A stretch of DNA of 64,000 nucleotides from Serratia bockelmannii (GCF_008011855.1 NZ_VOUX01000001.1:124001-188000), one strand, 5' to 3'. Counted from the stretch's first letter, positions 1-9,138 are shown. Numbers and translations: made by a program. Notes: generated by a model not told the origin, from the sequence alone.

Positions 1-894
1 GATCGGCTGTTGGCGCTGTTGGTGGTGGTGATCTGGGGTGTGAATTTCGTCGTCATCAAGTTCGGTTTACAGGGCATGCCCCCGTTTCTGCTGGCTGGGA
101 TGCGCTTTTTGCTGGTGGCGTTGCCGGCGATCTTCTTTATTCCGCGCCCGACGATCCCGTGGAAATGGCTGTTGCTGTACGGCATGACCATGAGCTTCGC
201 GCAGTTCGCGTTTTTGTTCGTCGCCATCAAGGTGGGCATGCCGGCGGGGCTGGCCTCGCTGGTGCTGCAGGCGCAGGTGTTCTTCACCCTGCTGTTGGGT
301 GTCGTCCTGATGGGCGAAAAGCTGCGCGTCAACCATTTCGTCGGCATTGCTATCGCCAGCGGCGGCATGCTGGTGCTGGCGCAGGCCAGCCTGCATAAGC
401 CGGGCAGCGGCGCGGTCCCCCTGGCGGGCCTGCTGCTGACCCTGGCGGCGGCGTTTTCCTGGGCGCTGGGCAACCTGACCAACAAGAAGATCCTGGCCGG
501 TTTCCCGCAGCGCAACATTTTGTCGCTGGTGGTGTGGAGCGCGCCGATCCCGGTCGTGCCGTTCCTGGTCTGCAGCTGGCTGTTCGACGGCCCGCAGGTG
601 GTGCTCGCCAGCCTGAGCCATGTGCAGGTCGGCACCTGGCTGGCGATTGCCTATCTGGCGTTCGCCGCCACGCTGTTCGGTTATTCTGTGTGGGGTAGCC
701 TGCTGGGGCGCTACGAAACCTGGCGCGTCGCGCCGTTGACGCTGCTGGTACCGTTGGTCGGGCTGTTCGCCGCCTGGCTGCTGCTGGACGAAGCGCTGTC
801 GCCGGCGCAGTTCGGCGGCGCATTGCTGGTGCTGGCCGGCATGGCGGTCAACACCTTTGGGCTGCCGCGCCGCCGGGCCGTCGCCGTGCGCTAA
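1..894 (+). CDS. eamA: O-acetylserine/cysteine exporter EamA (5' end cut by window)
   Basis: Inner-membrane metabolite exporter of the drug/metabolite transporter (EamA) family; in E. coli EamA (YdeD) exports O-acetylserine and cysteine. The reading frame is open to base 1. The first in-frame TTG at base 10 lies inside the first membrane segment, so the true start (about four residues earlier by comparison with remembered E. coli EamA) lies outside the window. About ten hydrophobic segments form two EamA repeats. The blocks FAQFAFLF, GMPAGLASLVLQAQ and GRYETWRVAPL match E. coli EamA closely. A LysE-type exporter follows on the same strand, so this is a small amino-acid export neighbourhood. 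The assignment is from remembered family sequence, not a search. Confidence 0.9.
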   Translation, partial: DRLLALLVVVIWGVNFVVIKFGLQGMPPFLLAGMRFLLVALPAIFFIPRPTIPWKWLLLYGMTMSFAQFAFLFVAIKVGMPAGLASLVLQAQVFFTLLLGVVLMGEKLRVNHFVGIAIASGGMLVLAQASLHKPGSGAVPLAGLLLTLAAAFSWALGNLTNKKILAGFPQRNILSLVVWSAPIPVVPFLVCSWLFDGPQVVLASLSHVQVGTWLAIAYLAFAATLFGYSVWGSLLGRYETWRVAPLTLLVPLVGLFAAWLLLDEALSPAQFGGALLVLAGMAVNTFGLPRRRAVAVR

Positions 895-977
895 ATTGAA
901 CAGGGCAATTCTGTTCAATACGTTGTCGGCGCGGCCCGGCACTCTGGCACCTGTGAATATTTTCTCAGGTGCCCATC

Positions 978-1568
978 ATGAATATCTACATTTCCATGGC
1001 CGCGTTTGCGCTGGCGGCCTCCATCACCCCCGGCCCGGTCAACATCGTCGCATTGAGCGCCGGGGCGCAATTCGGCTTTGGCGCGACCCAGCGTCACGTA
1101 TTCGGCGCCACGCTGGGGTTTACCCTGTTGCTGTTACTGCTGGGATTGGGCATGCATCAGCTGCTGATCCTGTGGCCTGCGCTGACCCGCTTGATTCAAT
1201 GGGCCGGCGTGGCCTTCCTGCTGTTTATGGCCTATCGGCTGGCGTTTGACGACGGCAGATTGGGCAACGGCGCGACGCAGGCGCCTTCCTGTTGGTACGG
1301 CGCACTGATGCAATGGCTGAATCCCAAGGCATGGTTGGCGTCGGTGGCCAGCCTCGGCGCTTTTGTCGGCGACGGCGACATCCGGCTGCTGTGGCAGTTC
1401 GCCGGGCTCTACTTCGTGATTTGCTATGTCTCGGTGGCCTGCTGGGCCTATGTCGGCGCGATGCTGCGCGGCCTCCTCAGGCAGGCGCGCAACGTGCGGC
1501 GTTTCAACCGCGCGATGGCGCTGCTGTTGGCGGTCAGCGCCTGCTATCTGCTGGCGGAAGGTTTTTGA
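978..1568 (+). CDS. LysE family amino-acid exporter
   Basis: 196-aa inner-membrane protein of the LysE/RhtB superfamily, which exports amino acids or their derivatives. The N-terminus carries the typical helix followed by the SITPGPVN motif (LysE signature PGP), and there are about six membrane segments. I chose ATG at 978; a GTG at 969 is also in frame. The 3' end overlaps that of the convergent AraC gene by 25 bp, and LysE genes are often paired with a neighbouring regulator. Substrate cannot be read from sequence. EamB/RhtB-like cysteine or threonine export is possible given EamA next door. Confidence 0.85.
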   Translation: MNIYISMAAFALAASITPGPVNIVALSAGAQFGFGATQRHVFGATLGFTLLLLLLGLGMHQLLILWPALTRLIQWAGVAFLLFMAYRLAFDDGRLGNGATQAPSCWYGALMQWLNPKAWLASVASLGAFVGDGDIRLLWQFAGLYFVICYVSVACWAYVGAMLRGLLRQARNVRRFNRAMALLLAVSACYLLAEGF

Positions 1569-2371
1569 TATTGGCCGGGCGTGGCGGCCAGCAGCTGTTT
1601 GAAGGTGCGTTGAAAGTGCGCCTGATCGGCAAAGCCGCTTTCGCTGGCGGCCGCGGCGATCGGCAGGCCGCTTTTCAATAGCCGATGGCCGTGCTGCACG
1701 CGGCGATTGACCAGATAAGCGTGCGGCGTCATGCCGTAACGCTGGCGGAAGGCGCGGATCAGGTAAGAGGGCGAGAGCGCGGCGGCGCGGCAAATATCGT
1801 CCAGCGTCAGCGGCCGGGTGCAGTGCGCGTCGATAAACGCCGCCGCCGCTTCCAGCCGGGCATGCGGCGGTGTCTCCGGCTGGCGGCCGCTGCCCAGCCC
1901 GAGCTGCAGGGCGCTGAAATACTCCACCATGGCGATCTGTTTTTCCAGCGCGCTGCACAGCGGATCCGTCAGCAGCGCATAAAGCCGATTCAGGCCGTGG
2001 AACAGCACCGGATCGCGGCTGTGCGGCTGGCTGAAGGGAACAAAACGCTCGCCTTCGCCCCCGAGCAGCTCCTGCTGCAGCGCGCCGATCCAGGCGAGAT
2101 CGAGATAGAACATGATGTATGACCAACGGCGGTCGGCGATCGGATTACAGGCATGCGCCTGCTGCGGGTTGATGACAACCAGATCGCCGGCGCTAACCTG
2201 CATGCGCCGCTCGCCGTTGACATAGGTGCTGACGCCGCCGGTGATGGCACCGATGGAAAAGAATTCGTGGCTGTGCAGGCTGTAACACGCCTGGCGGCCA
2301 TCCGCGATGGCGCGGGCTTCGACGAACGGCAACTGCGGATCGCGCCAGAACTGCGGCGTTTTTTCACTCAT
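1544..2371 (-). CDS. AraC family transcriptional regulator (cupin sensor)
   Basis: 275-aa regulator. The N-terminal half is an AraC-type cupin sensor domain (SLHSHEFFSIGAITGG, then VINPQQAHACNP with the conserved histidine). The C-terminal ~100 residues hold two helix-turn-helix motifs (LDDICRAAALSPSYLIRAFR and SGFADQAHFQRTFKQ). It converges on and overlaps the LysE exporter by 25 bp. AraC regulators of this architecture commonly control a neighbouring LysE exporter, so control of that gene is a reasonable inference. The effector is unknown. Confidence 0.85.
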   Translation of the reverse strand: MSEKTPQFWRDPQLPFVEARAIADGRQACYSLHSHEFFSIGAITGGVSTYVNGERRMQVSAGDLVVINPQQAHACNPIADRRWSYIMFYLDLAWIGALQQELLGGEGERFVPFSQPHSRDPVLFHGLNRLYALLTDPLCSALEKQIAMVEYFSALQLGLGSGRQPETPPHARLEAAAAFIDAHCTRPLTLDDICRAAALSPSYLIRAFRQRYGMTPHAYLVNRRVQHGHRLLKSGLPIAAAASESGFADQAHFQRTFKQLLAATPGQYQKPSASR

Positions 2372-2440
2372 ACGCTTTCCTTTTCACTGCGGTGGCATCA
2401 CAGTGTTATAGCCTGAAAGCGACGAGAGGGGGAATGGCGG

Positions 2441-2659
2441 ATGATGATTTTTAACGTGTTCGGCCGTCTGCTGGGCGTGAAGCGCATCGGGGATGAGTGG
2501 CGGCTGTTCCGCGTGACGCTGCCGGAGCGCAAGTATGCCCCCAGCCACGATATCGTGCTGCCGGCCGATCTGCGCGAAGAGGAGATCGCCGGCTATCTGG
2601 GGGATATTTATCACGAGGCCGCGACGCCGCAGCGGCCGGACGTGTTTCGCGTCGAATAG
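2441..2659 (+). CDS. Conserved hypothetical small protein (DUF7661-like)
   Basis: 72-aa acidic soluble protein beginning MMIFNVFGRLLGVKR. It has no signal peptide, membrane segment or metal motif. The codon use is GC3-rich like its neighbours, and the frame runs between the AraC gene and the RIO kinase without overlap, which supports it being real. It resembles small enterobacterial and pseudomonad conserved proteins that I recall under DUF7661, but that family name is from memory. Function unknown. Confidence 0.55.
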   Translation: MMIFNVFGRLLGVKRIGDEWRLFRVTLPERKYAPSHDIVLPADLREEEIAGYLGDIYHEAATPQRPDVFRVE

Positions 2660-2668
2660 CGCGGCGCG

Positions 2669-3517
2669 TTACTCTTCCGCGTTGCGCGCCATGATGCGGC
2701 GCTGGTGTTCCTCGCTGGCGGCCTGGATCTCTTCCAGCACCGAGCCGACATCGGCGCGCTTCTGGATTTCGCTGAACCGGCCGCTGAGGGCGCTGTCCGG
2801 CGTCAGATTGCCTTCCTGATACAGCGCCCAAATCTCTTTGGCGTATTGGCTGTCGCGCAGTTCCGGCGCGAATTGGCCATAATATTCCGCCAAATTGTTG
2901 ATATCGCGCTCGAACATGCTTTTGGCGTGATTGTTGGCGGCGGCGTCCACCACCTGCGGCAGATCGATGATCACCGGCCCGTCTTTATCCATCAGCACGT
3001 TGAATTCCGACAGGTCGCCGTGCACCAGCCCGGCGCACAGCATGCGCACCGCGTAATTCATCATCAGGGCGTGATCGGCGCGCGCCTGTTCCGGCGTCAG
3101 GATGACATCGCTCAGGCGCGGCGCCACCAGACCTTCTTCGTCGGTAATCAGCTCCATCAGCAGCACGCCGTCCAGGCAGATATCCGGCTGCGGCACCCGC
3201 ACCCCGGCCTTGGCCAGCAGATACAGCGCGTCCACTTCGGTGTTTTGCCAGGCTTCTTCCTGCTGCTGGCGGCCGAATTTGGAGCCTTTGCTCATGGCGC
3301 GCGCGTCGCGGCTGTTGCGCACCTTGCGCCCTTCCTGATAGTGAACCGCCTGCTTGAAGTTGCGCTTCTCGGCCTCTTTGTACACTTTGGCGCAGCGGAT
3401 CTCATCGCCGCAGCGCACGATAAACACGTCGGCTTCTTTGCCGCTTTTCAACCGGCGGATGACGTCGTCGATTAACCCGTCATCCACCAGCGGCTGGAGT
3501 CGTTTTGGAATTTTCAT
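2669..3517 (-). CDS. RIO-type serine protein kinase (PA4780-like)
   Basis: 282-aa cytoplasmic atypical protein kinase of the RIO family. Visible motifs are the nucleotide loop LKSGKEADVFIV (about 23-34), the lysine in CAKVYKE, the catalytic loop LVHGDLSEFNVL with Asp and Asn, and the metal-binding VIIDLPQ. It resembles the P. aeruginosa PA4780 group of bacterial RIO kinases; substrates are not deducible. It is monocistronic as far as visible, transcribed away from the alpha-amylase region. The start ATG gives the conserved MKIPKRLQPL N-terminus. Confidence 0.88.
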   Translation of the reverse strand: MKIPKRLQPLVDDGLIDDVIRRLKSGKEADVFIVRCGDEIRCAKVYKEAEKRNFKQAVHYQEGRKVRNSRDARAMSKGSKFGRQQQEEAWQNTEVDALYLLAKAGVRVPQPDICLDGVLLMELITDEEGLVAPRLSDVILTPEQARADHALMMNYAVRMLCAGLVHGDLSEFNVLMDKDGPVIIDLPQVVDAAANNHAKSMFERDINNLAEYYGQFAPELRDSQYAKEIWALYQEGNLTPDSALSGRFSEIQKRADVGSVLEEIQAASEEHQRRIMARNAEE

Positions 3518-3637
3518 GCAGCCTTGTACCCTATTTAGGCTCCGGTGTGAATGGCTTGCGCAGTTGATAGCGTAAGTTAGACCCGAAAGGCAAACATTAG
3601 TTTTGCCGCCGCGGCATCATTGCGCGGCGGCGGGCGT

Positions 3638-5128
3638 TCACAGGCTGCCTGCCGGCACCCAGACGCTGACGCTGCCGGCGTTAACCGGGAAATGGGCGCT
3701 GCCCTGGTCGTCGGTGGTGATTTCCTCCTGGCGATTACCGAGGAAATCGCGCCAGGCGGTGTGCGCCAAATCGGCGCCCAGCGCGATCGTCTTGCCGCTC
3801 TCGCCGCCGTTGGTCAGCACCACCACGCAGCCGGGGGCCTCGGCGGTGCCGGCGCGGCTGAAGGCCACGCAGTGGCTGTCGTCGAAGTAGTCGGTTTGCG
3901 GGCCGTTGGCGAAGCGCTGGCGGGCGGCGATCAGCTTCTCCAGCTCCGGGATCGCCGGCATGTCGATCTGGTATTCGCCGCCGTCGCGCCCCTTGTCGCG
4001 GTAGCTGGCGCCATACAGGTCGGGGTAAAACACGCAGGGCACGCCCTGTTCGCGCAGCAGGATCAGCGCATAGGCCAGCGGTTTGAACCAGGGTTCCACC
4101 GGCGCTTCCAGCGATTGCAGCGGCTGGGTATCGTGGTTGGCGACCAGCGTCACCGCGTGGGCCGGATCGGCGGCGGTCAGGGTATCGGTGAAGATCTGCG
4201 CCATGTCGAAGCCGTCGCCCTGTTTTGACGCCTGATGAAACTTCAGGTGCAGCGCCACGTCGAACAGCATCACCTTGCCGTCCACCAACTCGATATATTG
4301 TTGCAGCGCGCCGAGATCGTGCGACCAGTATTCGGCAACGATAAACAGGTCGCGCTGCGCGCTGCCGCGCACGTGATCCGCCCACTCTTTGAAGAACCAG
4401 GCGGGAATGTGTTTGGCGGCGTCGAGGCGGAAGCCGTCGCACGGCAGCGTGTCCAGCAGCCAGCGCGCCCAGTATTTGAGTTCCTCCGTCACCGCGGCGT
4501 TGCGGAACTCCACGTCGGCGCCCATCAGGTAGTCGTAGTTGCCTTTCTCGTCGTCGACCTGATCGTTCCAGCCGTCGTCGCCGTAGTCGTTGGCGATTTT
4601 AAACACCCCTTTGTCGTCCGGCTGCTCAACATAGTCGACGCCGCTGAAGCATTTGTAATCCCAGATAAACTCGGAATGCACGCCCTGGCGACCGGGAAAG
4701 GTGAAGCGGGTGTAGGCCAGCGCGTCGAAGCCCTGGTCGTCGATATCGTTGCGGTTGTTGGCGTCCACCTTGAATACGTGTACCCGTTCTTTTTCGTCCG
4801 CGCCGAGCTTGTGGTTGAACACCACGTCGTAGATCACCCCCACGCCGTGTTCGCGCAGCGTAGTGGCGGCATGTTCCAGCGCCGCCTTGTCGCCGTATTT
4901 GGTGGCCACGCTGCCTTTCTGGTCAAATTCGCCCAAATCGAACAGATCGTAGGTGTCGTAGCCGACGGAGTAGCCGCCGGAAGCGCCCTTGCAGGCGGGG
5001 GGTAGCCACAGATCGGTGATGCCCAGTTCGGCAAGGTGCGGGGCGCGCTCGGCGGCCTCCTGCCACAGTTTGCCGCCGTCGGGGTAGTACCAGTGGAAGA
5101 ATTGCAGCAGGGTGGTTTTTTTCGTCAT
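3638..5128 (-). CDS. amyA: Cytoplasmic alpha-amylase
   Basis: 496-aa GH13 alpha-amylase hydrolysing alpha-1,4 glucan bonds in the cytoplasm; E. coli AmyA is 495 aa. There is no signal peptide (starts [19 protein letters not shown]), which separates it from secreted amylases. GH13 regions are present: VIYDVVFNH (region I), [13 protein letters not shown] with the nucleophile Asp, IVAEYW with the acid/base Glu, and LVANHDTQP with the third acid. The [20 protein letters not shown] block is typical of AmyA. It has its own promoter region upstream, bordering the AT-rich gap. A GC-rich inverted repeat near 3605-3632 lies just past its stop. Confidence 0.95.
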   Translation of the reverse strand: MTKKTTLLQFFHWYYPDGGKLWQEAAERAPHLAELGITDLWLPPACKGASGGYSVGYDTYDLFDLGEFDQKGSVATKYGDKAALEHAATTLREHGVGVIYDVVFNHKLGADEKERVHVFKVDANNRNDIDDQGFDALAYTRFTFPGRQGVHSEFIWDYKCFSGVDYVEQPDDKGVFKIANDYGDDGWNDQVDDEKGNYDYLMGADVEFRNAAVTEELKYWARWLLDTLPCDGFRLDAAKHIPAWFFKEWADHVRGSAQRDLFIVAEYWSHDLGALQQYIELVDGKVMLFDVALHLKFHQASKQGDGFDMAQIFTDTLTAADPAHAVTLVANHDTQPLQSLEAPVEPWFKPLAYALILLREQGVPCVFYPDLYGASYRDKGRDGGEYQIDMPAIPELEKLIAARQRFANGPQTDYFDDSHCVAFSRAGTAEAPGCVVVLTNGGESGKTIALGADLAHTAWRDFLGNRQEEITTDDQGSAHFPVNAGSVSVWVPAGSL

Positions 5129-5604
5129 GAGCCAGCGTCCCGGTTAGCCAGAAGGAAAGGAGCAGTTAAAGCATGGGCTACTTTTGGCAAAAGGGACAAT
5201 GGCGTAGGGGAGCGCGCGAAGGCAGGCGTAAATATGTAACCGATATTGACGGGATAGCGATTAAGTTGCTGCTATCAAGTTTTCACGTTTTAGTTTTTAT
5301 TAACTATTTTTCAAATAGATATTTGCTTTATTTTTTGTTATGTCAAATTTTGATGTTTTTACTCTCATTTTCATTGGTTTTTTATTTTAATTTTAAATAT
5401 TAATTTGTATTTAAGTTTTTAAAATAATCAATTAAATGGTTTTAAATTCTGGTTAATGAAATGTTTTGACATATTCAGATGCCCCGTTGGTTATTCATTC
5501 GCAATTGTTTATGCGTTATCGTTATGTTCTAAATTAGGTAACACTATCAACCAATAATCCATCCAACGCAGCGTGAAGGTGGAAGGACAGGGGAGCATAA
5601 CGCC
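5129..5604. other. AT-rich intergenic region
   Basis: About 480 bp between divergent amyA and the MarR-GNAT gene. From roughly 5230 to 5530 the DNA is strikingly AT-rich, with runs of T and A, while both flanks are GC-rich. An open frame at 5173-5403 encodes a low-complexity hydrophobic string of Phe/Leu/Tyr, as expected of T-rich DNA; it has no convincing ribosome site and I do not call it a gene. A TTGACA at 5466-5471 could be a -35 element for the rightward gene. H-NS binding is plausible by composition. Confidence 0.6.
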
Positions 5605-6534
5605 GTGAACATCAGGGATTTCAGAGCATTGGCGCGCAGTTTGGTCAGAGAATTCGGCATGTTGAACAAGCAGAGCAACGGCTCGCGCTTTTCGCCGCTG
5701 CAGATCCATCTGATGATCGAAGTCAGCGAGCAGCCGCTGGGCGTCACCGAGCTGGCGGCCCGGCTTTGCATCGACAAGGCCAGCGCCAGCCGGGCGCTGC
5801 GCAGCCTGGTGGCCGCCGGCGTGATAGAAACGGTGGATCATCCGGATGACAAGCGGCACAACCTGCATCGGCTGAGTAAACAGGGCGGCAAGGCGCTGGC
5901 CGGCATCGAGAGCGACGCCGACGGTTTTATGCAGGCGGCGCTGGCGCAGTTGGACGACGATGAGCTGGCGAGCACCACTGCGGCGATGAAAAAGATGACC
6001 GCGGCGCTGCGCAGCGCGCGCAAACAGCGCGACGCCAACCTGCGGGTGCGGCCGATCGCCGCGCGCGACGATGCGGCGATGGCGGCGATCATTCGCGACG
6101 TGTTTCGCGAGTACGGCATGGACAAGATGGAAGGGGTCAGCCTGCACGATCCGGATCTCGATCGGCTGACCGGCCTGTATCACGACAACGGCGGCCGCTA
6201 CTGGGTGCTGGAGCGGGACGGGCAGGTGGTGGGGGGCGTCGGCATGGCGCCGCTGGCGGGCGAAGAGCCCGGCTATTGCGAGCTGCAGAAGCTATTTTTC
6301 AAGCCCGGCGCGCGCGGGCTGGGCATGGCGCGCTATATGGTGGTGCAGGCGATGAAGGCGGCGCGGGCGGCAGGGTATCGCTATTGCTATCTGGAAACCA
6401 CCGAACAGTTGAAAGAGGCGATTGGGCTGTATTACGCGCTGGGTTTCACGCTGTTGACGGAACGGCGCGGCAATACCGGCCACCACGGCTGCAATGTGTG
6501 CATGCTGAAAAATCTGCAGAACGACGATATGTGA
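5605..6534 (+). CDS. Fused MarR-type regulator / GNAT acetyltransferase
   Basis: 309-aa two-domain protein. Residues about 1-145 form a MarR winged helix (PLGVTELAARLCIDKASASRALRSL is the recognition region; HPDDKRHN is the wing). Residues about 150-305 form a GNAT domain, with an acetyl-CoA loop near FKPGARGLGMARYMV and LYYALGF at the end. The start is GTG 5605 with GGGAG about 10 bases upstream. Fusions of this type are known in several bacteria. Target DNA and acetyl acceptor are unknown. An SLC13 permease follows 84 bp downstream and may be a target. Confidence 0.85.
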   Translation: MNIRDFRALARSLVREFGMLNKQSNGSRFSPLQIHLMIEVSEQPLGVTELAARLCIDKASASRALRSLVAAGVIETVDHPDDKRHNLHRLSKQGGKALAGIESDADGFMQAALAQLDDDELASTTAAMKKMTAALRSARKQRDANLRVRPIAARDDAAMAAIIRDVFREYGMDKMEGVSLHDPDLDRLTGLYHDNGGRYWVLERDGQVVGGVGMAPLAGEEPGYCELQKLFFKPGARGLGMARYMVVQAMKAARAAGYRYCYLETTEQLKEAIGLYYALGFTLLTERRGNTGHHGCNVCMLKNLQNDDM

Positions 6535-6618
6535 GCGGTTTCAAGGTTAACGCCCGCGCCTTGTGTCACCCTGTTAACCGTTTGATAACAATCACAACGT
6601 TTTATCAGGGAGGAAACT

Positions 6619-7917
6619 ATGTTGGGGGATCCCATGGCGCTGTCCGCGCTGGTCACGCTGGTGGTCATCGCGCTATGGGCCAGCGCCCGCTTGCCGGAGT
6701 ATTTGGTCGCGCTGCTGTTCTTTGCAGCGGTGATGGTATTGCAGCTGGCGCCCGCTGCGGTGACCTTTTCCGGTTTCGCGTCCTCCGCATTCTGGCTGGT
6801 GCTCAGCGGTTTCGTGTTGGGCAGCGCCATCCGCAGCACCGGCTTGGCGGATCGCCTGGCCAACCGCCTCTTGCCGCATCTGGCCGGTTCCTGGCCGCGC
6901 CTGGTGGGCGGCGTGGTGGCGATAAGCTACGCGTTGGCGTTTGTCATGCCCTCGAACATGGGGCGGATTACGCTGCTGATGCCGATCGTCATGGCGTTGG
7001 CCGATCGCGCCGGTCTGGCGGAAGGCTCGCGCGGCCGCATCGGTTTGGCGCTGGCGGTGGGGTTCGGCACCTTCCAGCTCTCCGCCAGCATTTTGCCGGC
7101 CAACGTGCCCAACCTGGTGATGAGCGGCGCGGCGGAAAGCGCCTACGGCAGCCACTTCGCCTATCTCTCTTATCTGCTGTTGCATGCCCCGGTGCTCGGG
7201 GTGGCCAAAGGCGCATTGTTGACGTTGTGCATCTGCGGCCTGTTCCGGGCGCGGCCGCAACCGGTGGTGGCCGAGGCGGGGCAAACGCCGCTCAGTGCCG
7301 CCGAGTGGCGACTGATCGCGCTGTTGGGCATGACGGTGTTGCTGTGGATGACCGACAGCTGGCACGGCATCGCCCCGGCCTGGATAGGGTTGGCAGCGGC
7401 CTGCGTCTGCCTGCTGCCGCGCATCGGTTTTCTCAACGGCGAACAGTTCGCCGCCGGCGTTAACGTGCGCACCTGCATTTACGTGGCGGGGATCCTGGGG
7501 CTGACCGCATTGGTCAGCCACTCGGGGCTCGGCGATCGGCTGGGCGGCGCGCTGCTGGCGATGATGCCGGATCTGCATGGCAAACCGTTCGCTGCGTTCG
7601 GTTCGCTGGTGGGGATCACCGCGTTGCTGAATTTCGTGGTGACCGCCAACGGCGTGCCGGCGCTGTTTACCCCGCTGGCGCAGGCGTTGTCCGCGGGCAG
7701 CGGCCTGCCGCTGCTGACGGTGCTGATGACCCAGGTGATCGGTTATGCCACCCCGCTGTTGCCGTATCAGGCCTCGCCGATCGTGGTGGCGATGGGGATG
7801 GGCAAAGTGCCGGCGCGCGAAGGGCTAAAGCTGTGCCTGCTGTTGGCCGTGCTCAGCTTCGCACTGCTGGTGCCGTTGGACTATCTGTGGTTCAGGCTGC
7901 TGGGGTGGATCCCGTAA
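6619..7917 (+). CDS. SLC13 family anion permease
   Basis: 432-aa inner-membrane transporter with about 11-12 hydrophobic segments and the layout of SLC13/DASS permeases (sodium- or proton-coupled uptake of dicarboxylates, sulfate or similar anions). The conserved loop VMPSNMGRITLLMPI and the second-repeat block VTANGVPALFTPLAQ correspond to the family's substrate-binding loops. The start ATG 6619 has an excellent GGGAGGA ribosome site. The last 26 bp overlap the end of the convergent DapF-like gene. Substrate not determinable. Confidence 0.8.
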   Translation: MLGDPMALSALVTLVVIALWASARLPEYLVALLFFAAVMVLQLAPAAVTFSGFASSAFWLVLSGFVLGSAIRSTGLADRLANRLLPHLAGSWPRLVGGVVAISYALAFVMPSNMGRITLLMPIVMALADRAGLAEGSRGRIGLALAVGFGTFQLSASILPANVPNLVMSGAAESAYGSHFAYLSYLLLHAPVLGVAKGALLTLCICGLFRARPQPVVAEAGQTPLSAAEWRLIALLGMTVLLWMTDSWHGIAPAWIGLAAACVCLLPRIGFLNGEQFAAGVNVRTCIYVAGILGLTALVSHSGLGDRLGGALLAMMPDLHGKPFAAFGSLVGITALLNFVVTANGVPALFTPLAQALSAGSGLPLLTVLMTQVIGYATPLLPYQASPIVVAMGMGKVPAREGLKLCLLLAVLSFALLVPLDYLWFRLLGWIP

Positions 7918-8767
7918 ACAGCCCCGCGCCGCCGGCAAAGCAGTCTTCGTCCAGCGTCAGGGTGGCGATTTTATGCACCGGCCCGCGCATGCTGACCTGA
8001 AAATCGCCGCTGAAGGCGATCTGCAGTTCGCCGCCCGGCATCCGCACGCTAACCCGATCGCCGACTCGTCCCAACTTGCGCATCACGCTGGCGGCGGCGC
8101 AGCTGCTGCTGCCGGAGGCAAGGGTAAAGCCGGCGCCGCGCTCCCAGATGCCGATGCGCAGCGTCTGGCGATCGACCACTTCCACCAGTTGTACATTGGT
8201 GCGTTTCGGGAACAGCGGATGGCGCTCAATCTGCGGTCCGAGCCGATGCACCTGCGCCAGATCCAGTTTTTCCACCGGCACCACGCAGTGCGGGTTGCCC
8301 ATCGACACCAGCGAAACGCTTAACGTCTCCTCCCTCAGGGGCAGCGGATAGTTCAGCGCCTCCGGCAGATCGATCAAGGCCGGCAGCGCCGCCGGGCTGA
8401 AATTGGCGCGCCCCATCTCCACGGTTATCTGATGCGCGTCTTCCGCCACCTGGCAACGCACGTCGCCGCCGGCGGTGTGCACCAGAAACGGCTGATGCCC
8501 TACGCGCTCGCTGTCAAACAGATAGCGCGCGTAGATACGCAGGCCGTTGCCGCTTTTCTCCGCTTCGGAGCCGTCCGGGTTGATGATGCGCAGGGTGGGA
8601 TTGACGGCGTCACCGCTGTCGATCAGCAGGCCGTCGGAACCGATGCCGTAATGCGGGTGGCACAACAGGCGGATCTGTTCCTGGCTCAGACGATCGGCGA
8701 CCGAACGGTGACAGACCAGGTAGTCGTTGCCCAGGCCGTGATATTTGTGAAACAGCAGGGGAGTCAT
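7892..8767 (-). CDS. Diaminopimelate epimerase-like protein with Ser/Ser active site
   Basis: 291-aa protein of the diaminopimelate epimerase (DapF) fold. It keeps the family's substrate-contact positions: HGLGNDY (N14), INPDGSE (N63), GNPHCV (N158), KRTNVQL (N191) and WERGAG (E209, R210). The two catalytic cysteines are both replaced by serine: EKSGNG at S72 where DapF has QCGNG, and LASGSSSC at S218 where DapF has ACGSGAC. Both serine codons read clearly on the minus strand. It is therefore unlikely to be the housekeeping DapF and may act on another substrate or catalyse elimination. It is convergent with the SLC13 permease (26-bp overlap). Confidence 0.8.
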   Translation of the reverse strand: MTPLLFHKYHGLGNDYLVCHRSVADRLSQEQIRLLCHPHYGIGSDGLLIDSGDAVNPTLRIINPDGSEAEKSGNGLRIYARYLFDSERVGHQPFLVHTAGGDVRCQVAEDAHQITVEMGRANFSPAALPALIDLPEALNYPLPLREETLSVSLVSMGNPHCVVPVEKLDLAQVHRLGPQIERHPLFPKRTNVQLVEVVDRQTLRIGIWERGAGFTLASGSSSCAAASVMRKLGRVGDRVSVRMPGGELQIAFSGDFQVSMRGPVHKIATLTLDEDCFAGGAGLFTGSTPAA

Positions 8768-8833
8768 GGCGTTGCTCGGCTCAGCAAGAAAAGGTGGCTA
8801 CAGCTTACAACAGAACGTTGGCGTCAAAACAAA

Positions 8834-8860
8834 CAAAAGGCGGCCTGAGCCGCCCTTTTG
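8834..8860 (-). terminator. Rho-independent terminator of DUF1471 gene
   Basis: Read on the minus strand, a GGCGG/CCGCC hairpin is followed by TTTTGTTTG. It sits directly after the stop of the DUF1471 gene at 8881 and before the DapF-like start. Confidence 0.7.
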
Positions 8861-8880
8861 CACGATTGCCTATCTGGCCA

Positions 8881-9138
8881 TTAATTGTAGATGATCGCGG
8901 TGCCGTGCAGTTTGTTGTCACCGGTGGTGGCGATGATCTGGAAGGATTTGGCGCCCGCCGCGTCGGCTTTGGCCGCCAGTTTGTTTTCCAGGCTGCTCAG
9001 GTCGGACGCACCGCTGACGGTGACGACGCCGGCTTTTTGCAGGTCGGCGGGTTGTGCGTTAACCAGATCGGCGGCGAAGCTGCCGAAGGAGACGGAAGCC
9101 AGTGCGATGGCTGCGATGGTCATTTTCAGGTTTTTCAT
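8881..9138 (-). CDS. DUF1471 (YhcN/BhsA/McbA family) periplasmic protein, copy 1
   Basis: 85-aa exported protein. The signal peptide MKNLKMTIAAIALASVSFGSFA is cut after AFA-like SFA. The mature part is one DUF1471 domain (ASDLSSLENKLAAKADAAGAKSFQII ... LHGTAIIYN, cited in parts). E. coli relatives (BhsA, McbA, YhcN, YdgH) are envelope proteins tied to stress, biofilm and acid response. A paralogue with about three quarters identical residues lies immediately upstream at 9330, on the same strand. Its promoter carries the inverted repeat described at 9185-9203. No known phenotype can be read from sequence. Confidence 0.88.
   Translation of the reverse strand: MKNLKMTIAAIALASVSFGSFAADLVNAQPADLQKAGVVTVSGASDLSSLENKLAAKADAAGAKSFQIIATTGDNKLHGTAIIYN

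Noticed and set aside
5173-5403. 76-codon hydrophobic open frame in the AT-rich gap
   Set aside because: Composition explains the Phe/Leu/Tyr-rich translation; no ribosome site, and the frame begins in unrelated upstream DNA.
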